Below, piece by piece: positions 1-5,230 of a stretch of 8,045 nucleotides of DNA. Origin of the DNA: an uncultured Ruminococcus sp. (lineage in GTDB: Bacteria; Bacillota; Clostridia; Oscillospirales; Ruminococcaceae); NCBI GenBank assembly GCA_947174625.1, contig CAMWJT010000049.1:1-8045 (forward strand). The letters are read 5' to 3'. Below the pieces are notes generated by a model. The model saw only the letters and a list, made by a program, of their open reading frames with translations, was not told the origin of the DNA and made no database searches. The translations under genes and the position numbers were made by a program. Position 1 is the first letter of the stretch, and each line of letters opens with the position of its first letter.

Positions 1-90
1 GTCTACATGATTCCGGCATTGCTGTTATTTTTATATGGAGAAGAATATCTGGTCGAGGGAATCACTTATGCTGGTGGTGTCAAGGGCTGA
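1..90 (+). CDS. Carbohydrate ABC transporter permease, C-terminal end (partial)
   Basis: Frame 1 is open from the first base to a TGA at 88-90 and encodes the last 29 residues of a protein that begins outside the window. The fragment has a hydrophobic stretch (IPALLLFLYGEEYL) followed by VEGITYAGGVKG. This closely matches the usual C-terminus of MalG-type inner-membrane permeases of sugar ABC importers, which end in a last transmembrane helix and a motif like 'yfveGit.GavKG'. The expected role is one of two permease subunits importing an oligosaccharide, working with a partner permease, a solute-binding protein and an MsmX-type ATPase, none of which is visible here. The stop lies 26 nt before the next start, so both genes probably share a transcript. 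The family call rests on the tail motif alone. Confidence 0.75.
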   Translation, partial: VYMIPALLLFLYGEEYLVEGITYAGGVKG

Positions 91-116
91 GAATAATTAT
101 ATCGGAGGAAAATTTT

Positions 117-2123
117 ATGGATGAACAGACAAAGAGCGCAAAACGCAGAGAAAGAATCAAGACATTTTTAATTATATTTTTAGTGATTTTATTATTGCTG
201 ACGTTTTTTTCCAATACCATTCTGAATTACAGTCTGCCGACTGTTTCGGCGCAATATGCAAGTTACGGCGTGATTACAGAGAAAATCCGGGGGACTGGTA
301 TTGTGACAGCGAACCAGAATTATGAAATCAAAGCTGACAGTACCCGTGTCGTGTCTTCTGTGTATGTAAAAGTAGGCGATGAAGTCAAGACAGGTGACAA
401 GTTATTTGTTCTTGAAGCGGCAGACAATCAGGAAGCTATCCAGTTGGCAGAATCTGCATTGCAGGAAGCAGAACTGGCTTATCAGAAAGCATTGCTGACA
501 GTTGCGCCGGACTATACAGCACAAGATCAGGAGATTGCCAATGCCAGAGCAGATTTGCAGACTGCCATTAACAGATTGAATCAGGCGAAAAATCAGCCGG
601 GCAACAGTATTTCGGATGCGGCATATCAACAGGCAAATGCACAGGTCAGACAGCTTTCTTCCCGGATGGAAGAATTAAATACTTATCTGTTGTCCGTTTC
701 TTCGGGGGAACTGGACAGCATCCCGGCGCAGTATCTGACAAATTTGCAGACTGCAAAGAATGTCTTGCAGAATGCAGAAAAAAAACTGGAAACGGCACAA
801 TCCAAAGCAGAATCTATCATGATTCTGGTCAGCTCCTCGGAACAGGAACAGACTGTCCGTGCATTGGAACGGGATGCCGAAAAAGCAAAGATTGCTTATG
901 AGAGAGCCAAAACAGATTACGAGACTGCAAAAGAAAATCAGGAAAACGGCATCCTGATTCCGGAAATCACAGAGCCTCCGGGTAATTCTGAAAATTCTGA
1001 AAATCCTGGTAATCTATCTGTGACAATCTCTCTCACAGATTTGCAGCGTGCCATGGAAGATGCAGAACAGGCAATGCGTTATGCCAATGAAGATGTCGAA
1101 AATGCAAAAATTGCCCTGAAAGAAATCCAGACAATGGAAACGGATTTGCAGAATGCGAAAAATGCCGTCACACAAGCGCAGACAGAATTGGAACAGGCAC
1201 AGCAGAATTACAAATCTGCATCCGGAAATATCACTTCTTTGATCCAGAATGATTTGAATGCTGTAAAATCACAGATGGAAGATGCACAGGCAATTGTGAC
1301 AAGTTATGAATCCCAACAGGCAGGAACAGGCGGCGGCATGACAGATATTACATCCCTGGAAGAAGCCGTCTCTCAACAACAGCGCAATTTGCAGACGCTA
1401 ATCCTGGCACTTTCCGAAAAGAAGCAGGAAGATACACTCACACAGCAGGTGAATGAACTGGAGCTGAAAAGTCAGCAGAATGCCATTGACAAGCAAAAGA
1501 ACGAACTGGAAAAACTCCGGAAAAATACCGGCACACAGACAATTACAAGCAAAAATGACGGGATTGTCAGTGTTATTAGTTGTGCCGCAGGCAATACCGT
1601 GATGGACGGGGATACTCTGGCAAGTCTGACACTGACAAATTCCGGTTATACGGCGCAATTCTCCGTGACAGCAGAACAGGCAAGAAAACTCCGTGCCGGC
1701 ATCACGGCAGAAATCACCAATCAATATTATAGTGATATTACAGCGAAACTCATGGCGATCCGTCCGGATACGGAAAATCCCAAAAGTGATAATAAATTAC
1801 TGATTTTTGAGATCACCGGGAGTGATGTCAGCGTCGGGCAGTCTCTTGCACTCTCGATCTCCTGCTCCAGTCAGAATTATGATTGTGTTGTGCCGTCCAG
1901 TGCGATTATGGAAGACAATGACGGGAAATTTGTGTTATTATTAAAATCCAGAAGTACACCGTTGGGAAATCGTTATTATGCAAGCCGTTGTGATGTGGAC
2001 GTTCTGGCGCATGATGAAATCAACAGTGCTGTCCAGGGCGATATGAACAGTTCTGATTTTGTGATTACAAATTCTGAAAAGCCACTGACTGCCGGGACAC
2101 AAGTGCGCATGGAGGAAAATTAA
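117..2123 (+). CDS. HlyD/RND-type membrane-fusion (periplasmic adaptor) protein with long coiled coil
   Basis: 668-residue envelope adaptor. The ATG is preceded by GGAGG at 104-108 with an 8-nt spacer, which fixes the start. Residues 1-16 are basic and cytoplasmic, and 17-36 form one membrane anchor. Residues 68-100 are the first lipoyl/biotinyl half (NYEIKADS, then VKVGDEVKTGDKLFVLE). About 105-475 is mostly Ala/Gln/Glu-rich helix with heptad-like spacing, broken near 159-163 (QPGNS), 194-208, 281-305 (a Pro/Gly/Asn/Ser linker) and 401-410 (AGTGGG). The second lipoyl half follows at about 475-505 (SKNDGIVSVISCAAGNTV), then beta-barrel and membrane-proximal parts. This order is that of HlyD/MacA-type adaptors, which connect inner-membrane transporters to outer structures. 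The helical part is longer than in typical MacA-like members. The next gene's Shine-Dalgarno lies in this gene's final codons, so the two are coupled. The transported substrate cannot be read from the sequence. Confidence 0.88.
   Translation: MDEQTKSAKRRERIKTFLIIFLVILLLLTFFSNTILNYSLPTVSAQYASYGVITEKIRGTGIVTANQNYEIKADSTRVVSSVYVKVGDEVKTGDKLFVLEAADNQEAIQLAESALQEAELAYQKALLTVAPDYTAQDQEIANARADLQTAINRLNQAKNQPGNSISDAAYQQANAQVRQLSSRMEELNTYLLSVSSGELDSIPAQYLTNLQTAKNVLQNAEKKLETAQSKAESIMILVSSSEQEQTVRALERDAEKAKIAYERAKTDYETAKENQENGILIPEITEPPGNSENSENPGNLSVTISLTDLQRAMEDAEQAMRYANEDVENAKIALKEIQTMETDLQNAKNAVTQAQTELEQAQQNYKSASGNITSLIQNDLNAVKSQMEDAQAIVTSYESQQAGTGGGMTDITSLEEAVSQQQRNLQTLILALSEKKQEDTLTQQVNELELKSQQNAIDKQKNELEKLRKNTGTQTITSKNDGIVSVISCAAGNTVMDGDTLASLTLTNSGYTAQFSVTAEQARKLRAGITAEITNQYYSDITAKLMAIRPDTENPKSDNKLLIFEITGSDVSVGQSLALSISCSSQNYDCVVPSSAIMEDNDGKFVLLLKSRSTPLGNRYYASRCDVDVLAHDEINSAVQGDMNSSDFVITNSEKPLTAGTQVRMEEN
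984..1010 (+). repeat. 9-bp direct repeat in the coiled-coil linker
   Basis: The unit AATTCTGAA occurs twice in direct succession (984-992 and 993-1001), followed by a degenerate third copy (1002-1010). It encodes the Asn-Ser-Glu repeat of the flexible linker (residues 290-298) between the two long helical regions of the adaptor. The unit length is a multiple of three, so gain or loss of copies would keep the reading frame and only change linker length. Confidence 0.6.
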
Positions 2124-2127
2124 TTTG
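2111..2127 (+). promoter_or_regulatory. Shine-Dalgarno and UUG start coupling adaptor to the next gene
   Basis: GGAGG at 2111-2115 lies inside the last codons of the adaptor gene and is spaced 9 nt from a TTG at 2125-2127, one base after the adaptor's TAA (2121-2123). This supports TTG as the true start of the downstream gene and implies translational coupling. Confidence 0.7.
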
Positions 2128-3219
2128 AAAAAATTAAAAAAAATAAAAAAATTGCAGATTCTCAGGTTTGCCATTGCAATTTTCTGCGTGATTCTTGTGA
2201 TCGTCCTGCAAGTATGGAGTATGATTTTGTCTGGATTATTATATCATCAGCAGGCGGCACAGAGATGGCAGGGAAGTGCAGACCTGAAATTCTCACAGAT
2301 CAGTGTATTTCTCCGGCAGGAAGCGGATTTTGATACCAATCAGATTGCATCTTTGCAAGAGCAGATCAATACAGAATTGCAGACAGCGGCTTTGGATGCG
2401 AAAAGCTCCCGGCTCTGGTATGACTGTTACAGTACGCAGGGCGGACAGATGGAAATCACAGGCGCACGCAAAAAATCCACACAGGCACTTGTTACTGTCG
2501 TGGGAGGGGATTTTTTCACCATGCACACGCCCAGGCTTGCAGACGGCAGTTATTTTCAGAAGTCGGATCTGATGCAGGATCGTGTTGTGATAGATACCCG
2601 GCTTGCATGGCAATTGTTCGGTTCTTCGGAAGTTGCCGGCATGGAAATCCGAATGCAGAACAGAACTTGTCTGATTGCCGGTGTGGTTGAACCGGAGACG
2701 GATTATGCAACCAGGACAGTGTATGGTGATACTGCAAGAATTTATCTTTCTTACACGTTGTATCAGGAATTACAAGGGAATTCCTCCGGCGTACATATTG
2801 ATTGCTATGAAGCAGTTCTGCCGAATCCGGTCAGGAACTTTGCAAAAAATCTGATTTCTGATGCAATGGATTCCGGAGCTGACCCGGCAACGGAACAGAA
2901 CGGGCAGAAAAGTCCCAAAAACATTCTGGAGAATACAAGAAGATATACACTTTCCGGAAGATGGGAACAGTTGTGTCACATCCGGGAATTAGTCACTGCC
3001 GAGACTGTGACTTATCCTTACTGGGAAAATGCCGCAAGAATTATCTGTTTTGATACGGCAATGCTGTTATTTCTGAGTATTTTATTTTTGATATATCCTG
3101 TGATTTATCTGATCTGGCTCTGCTGGAAGTTTTACAGATTTGCAGACCGGACAATCTGGCAGAAACGTATGGCGTACCGGAATCGTTACCGACCGCAGAT
3201 TCCAAATTCTGAATCTTGA
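2125..3219 (+). CDS. MacB/FtsX-like extracytoplasmic-domain membrane protein (two-helix, no ATPase)
   Basis: 364 residues from a TTG start with a good ribosome binding site. The N-terminus is very basic (KKLKKIKKL), followed by one transmembrane helix at about 12-37. A large extracytoplasmic domain spans about 38-300, and one long hydrophobic segment at about 306-335 leads into a basic, Arg-rich tail (to 364). The 'positive inside' rule puts both ends in the cytoplasm. The middle carries features typical of the MacB periplasmic core domain of ABC-type FtsX/MacB permeases: GGDFFTMHTPRLADGSYF near residues 127-144, then VVIDTRLAWQLFGS and AGVVEPE. True MacB/FtsX permeases have four helices, with three after the core domain; only one long hydrophobic segment is present here, and no ATP-binding domain exists in the window. 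With the adjacent adaptor it probably forms an envelope complex. It could be a degenerate permease or a structural partner. The domain call is by eye. Confidence 0.7.
   Translation: MKKLKKIKKLQILRFAIAIFCVILVIVLQVWSMILSGLLYHQQAAQRWQGSADLKFSQISVFLRQEADFDTNQIASLQEQINTELQTAALDAKSSRLWYDCYSTQGGQMEITGARKKSTQALVTVVGGDFFTMHTPRLADGSYFQKSDLMQDRVVIDTRLAWQLFGSSEVAGMEIRMQNRTCLIAGVVEPETDYATRTVYGDTARIYLSYTLYQELQGNSSGVHIDCYEAVLPNPVRNFAKNLISDAMDSGADPATEQNGQKSPKNILENTRRYTLSGRWEQLCHIRELVTAETVTYPYWENAARIICFDTAMLLFLSILFLIYPVIYLIWLCWKFYRFADRTIWQKRMAYRNRYRPQIPNSES
2128..2151 (+). other. Three adenine runs directly after the start codon
   Basis: Immediately after the TTG come runs of six (2128-2133), eight (2136-2143) and seven (2145-2151) adenines, each separated by one or two T residues. 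They encode the Lys-rich N-terminus. Runs of this length are known sites of polymerase slippage, so frame changes here would silence or restore the protein. Whether this occurs is unknown; the plain explanation is a basic N-terminus in an AT-favouring codon set. Confidence 0.45.
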
Positions 3220-3225
3220 TTTATT

Positions 3226-3912
3226 ATGAATGATAAAAAATGTTTTGGATATTATATCGTAAAGCCCTTAATTAAGCCTGAATGGTGTACTTTAAAAACA
3301 AGTCATATTCTCTCGGTAAGTGAAAATGGTTTAAGCGAAAAGTTCCCTGATTTAGAAAAATGTTTCTGGATAAATTATCCTAAAAGCAACAGGACAGAAT
3401 ATCAGCGATATTTGCAGTTAAGCGATTATGATTTCCAGGATTTTTGTAAATTAGTGGCGGATTTGTTTGAGCATAAGCGACTTACAACGGATGTGAGATT
3501 CTATTGTATGGATGATGTCATAAAGATTTCTCAATATCTTAGAAATGCAGATGGATATAGAATTATCGGAATATTTACGGATTCTGAAATCTTTGATGAA
3601 TTTGATAATAAAGGTACTTTTGATGTAGTAAAAGCAGGTATCGAGTGCAGCAAGCCGAAAAAAATAATCGGCTGTGATATTCTTGGCTGTGAAAGTTCAG
3701 GAGAGGGATATTTTTCATTTGACAGTTATCTGATTAACTCATTGAATGAAGAACTTGAACAATTAACAGATCATAGTTTAATCGTTGATGCCCGAACAGG
3801 TTTGATTCAAAATTCATACGAAGAAACAAAACAATATTGTGACTTGATTCAGGGTCAAGGCGAACCTGTGATATGGACGCCTTATGAGATATATGAGATA
3901 TATGAATTTTAG
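3226..3912 (+). CDS. Uncharacterised 228-residue soluble protein, possibly immunity-protein-like
   Basis: A soluble protein with no signal peptide or membrane helix, rich in Asp, Glu, Tyr and Phe. I cannot assign a family. The C-terminal pattern (KKIIGCDILGCESS, FDSYLINSLNEELE, then GLIQNSYEET and EPVIWTPYEIYE) recalls small immunity or immunity-like proteins linked to polymorphic toxins; that is recollection of a pattern, not a verified hit. The ATG lies 6 nt after the preceding TGA, in the same frame, and no Shine-Dalgarno is visible in the 20 nt upstream, so translation may depend on termination-reinitiation. Base composition is clearly poorer in G+C than in the two genes before it: 18 of 60 bases in 3241-3300 against 29 of 60 in 421-480. 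This suggests a later acquisition placed at the operon end, just before the terminator. No matching toxin gene is present in the window. Confidence 0.6.
   Translation: MNDKKCFGYYIVKPLIKPEWCTLKTSHILSVSENGLSEKFPDLEKCFWINYPKSNRTEYQRYLQLSDYDFQDFCKLVADLFEHKRLTTDVRFYCMDDVIKISQYLRNADGYRIIGIFTDSEIFDEFDNKGTFDVVKAGIECSKPKKIIGCDILGCESSGEGYFSFDSYLINSLNEELEQLTDHSLIVDARTGLIQNSYEETKQYCDLIQGQGEPVIWTPYEIYEIYEF
3883..3909 (+). repeat. Short 9-bp repeat at the end of the 228-residue gene
   Basis: TATGAGATA is present twice in tandem (3883-3891, 3892-3900), followed by a diverged third unit (3901-3909). It encodes the Tyr-Glu-Ile repeat at the C-terminus. It is frame-neutral and may simply be a small slippage expansion. 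Confidence 0.5.
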
Positions 3913-3932
3913 AATCCAATATAAATCAAACA

Positions 3933-3979
3933 AAAAACAGAGAAGTCCTGCACGGGATTTCTCTGTTTTTAATTTTTTT
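3933..3979. terminator. Bidirectional intrinsic terminator between convergent operons
   Basis: A 16-bp stem pairs 3933-3948 with 3955-3970 around the 6-nt loop TGCACG (3949-3954). The core CAGAGAAGTCC/GGATTTCTCTG contains one G-T wobble on the plus strand, and the outer five pairs are A-T. On the plus strand the 3' side runs into TTTTT, AA, then TTTTTTT (to 3979). On the minus strand the A run at 3932-3937 supplies the U tract. It therefore serves the plus-strand genes ending at 3912 and the minus-strand genes ending at 3978; the minus-strand stop codon touches its T tract. Confidence 0.88.
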
Positions 3980-4205
3980 AAGATCTTCTGCAATTTAGCC
4001 TTGTGATCCGCATGGCACTGATCTGCGGCGGAATGCTCATCGTCATCCTGCCGGAATAAAGTACATGCACCCGGTCGCCGACTGCCAGATTGCACACACA
4101 GCATGTATGCACGACAACTTCCTGGTTGGTTGCTTCATCCCGGATTAAAATCTGTTTTTCGTTAATTTCCAAAATCACACCTGTCATGGTTTCCATTCTC
4201 TGCAT
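3978..4205 (-). CDS. Small OB-like beta-rich protein, 75 residues, with CCxC motif
   Basis: The reading frame is open from 4268, but the best start is the ATG at 4205-4203. GAGGTGAT (4217-4210) precedes it with an 8-nt gap after GAGG, whereas nothing suitable precedes the ATG at 4268. The resulting 75 residues alternate hydrophobic and polar residues as in short beta strands: GVILEINEKQILIRDE, EVVVHT, VGDRVHVLYSG, then MSIPPQISAMRI. The 'VGD.V.V.Y.G.m..S.PPQI.A..I' pattern resembles DUF3221/YobA-like OB-type folds, though those are often lipoproteins and this one has no signal peptide. Residues 35-38 are Cys-Cys-Val-Cys, with one more Cys at 72, which could bind metal or be redox-active. It lies 59 nt downstream of the glycosyltransferase fusion on the same strand and ends at the shared terminator, so it is probably co-transcribed. 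No function can be claimed. Confidence 0.72.
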   Translation of the reverse strand: MQRMETMTGVILEINEKQILIRDEATNQEVVVHTCCVCNLAVGDRVHVLYSGRMTMSIPPQISAMRITRLNCRRS

Positions 4206-4209
4206 TGTT

Positions 4210-4217
4210 ATCACCTC
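4210..4217 (-). promoter_or_regulatory. Ribosome binding site deciding the start of the 75-residue protein
   Basis: On the minus strand GAGGTGAT occupies 4217-4210 and matches the 16S anti-Shine-Dalgarno over an extended stretch. Its spacing to the ATG at 4205 is ideal. It rules in the 75-residue product over the 96-residue reading that starts at 4268, which would overlap the stop codon of the preceding gene. Confidence 0.75.
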
Positions 4218-4264
4218 AGGATAGTATATGCAGAAAGCATACTGCATGTGATAAGCTTCTAGAA

Positions 4265-5230
4265 TCAAGACTGGTTTTCTTCATCGTCGTCGCCAAGATA
4301 TTCTGAAATCAGATACCGGGGACGTTCTTTGGATTCCAGATAGATCTTGCCGACATATTCGCCGATCATGCCAATGGCAAGGAGCTGTAAACCGCCGATT
4401 GCCCAGATGCTCACTATCGTGGAAGTCCATCCGGCAACTGTCTCCCCTATGGCATGGCGGATCAGCGACCAGATTAGGATGATCAGGCTTACCAGAAATA
4501 CAATCGCACCAAGCCACATAATCGTATGAATCGGCTTGACGGACAGGGATGTAATACCTTCCCAGGCGAAAGCAAGCATTTTTTTCAGGGGATATTTGGA
4601 TTCTCCTGCGAAGCGTTCTTTCCGGGCATAGTAAACATTCGTGGAAGAATAGCCGATCATGGGGACAATCCCACGGAGGAATAAATTATTTTCTTTGAAA
4701 GACGCAAGCGATTCTAAGGCACGCTTTGACATCAGACGATAGTCTGCATGATTGAACACAAGATCTGCGCCGAGCAGTTTCATAATTTTATAATAGCCTT
4801 CGGCTGTGGTTTTCTTGAAAAATGTATCTGTTTCCCTGGAATTGCGCACGCCGTAGACAACTTCATAGCCCTTGTGATACTGCACCACCATGTCATCAAT
4901 GGCATTAATATCGTCCTGTAGATCGGCATCTAGTGAGATTGCCATATCACAATAATTTTTTGCCGTCATCAGTCCGGCAAGCAACGCATTCTGATGTCCA
5001 CGGTTCCGGGAAAGACAAACACCTTGAAATAATTTGTCTTCCTGGTGGAGCTGACAGATCATTTCCCAGGTTTTGTCTTTTGAGCCGTCATTGACGAACA
5101 AAATACGGCTTTGGGGAGAAATTTCCCCTTTCTGGATCAAAGACATCATTTTTTCCCGGAGCTGTCGGGAAGTTTCCGGCAGGACTTCTTCTTCATTATA
5201 GCAAGGAATTACAAGATATAAAACATCCAT
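4265..5230 (-). other. GT2 module with its own internal ribosome binding site and ATG (possible separate 321-residue product)
   Basis: Met562 of the fusion is encoded at 5230-5228. Upstream on the minus strand is AAAAGGAG at 5246-5239, with an 8-nt spacer after GGAG, as good as any true start in the window. The protein from this Met would be 321 residues, the normal size of free-standing GtrB/DPM1-like enzymes, and would begin MDVLYLVIPCYNEEE, a typical N-terminus for the family. The frame upstream stays open (linker KIKGVNK), so the same bases serve as linker codons and as a start signal. This suggests fusion of two former genes, with possible dual translation. Whether the short form is made cannot be told from sequence. 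Confidence 0.6.

Noticed and set aside
1398..1724. Cys-rich 108-residue minus-strand reading frame inside the adaptor gene
   Set aside because: It is antisense to a strongly supported coding region; its Cys/Leu-rich make-up is what the complement of Gln/Ala/Glu codons gives.
4222..4256. Imperfect inverted repeat (ATGCAG...CTGCAT with bulged extensions) between the fusion gene and the 75-residue gene
   Set aside because: The stem is only about six to seven pairs, has competing pairings and no T tract, so it is neither a terminator nor a recognisable riboswitch.
4206..4268. Extended 96-residue reading of the small minus-strand protein starting at 4268
   Set aside because: The start would overlap the upstream stop and has no ribosome binding site of its own, while the ATG at 4205 has an excellent one.
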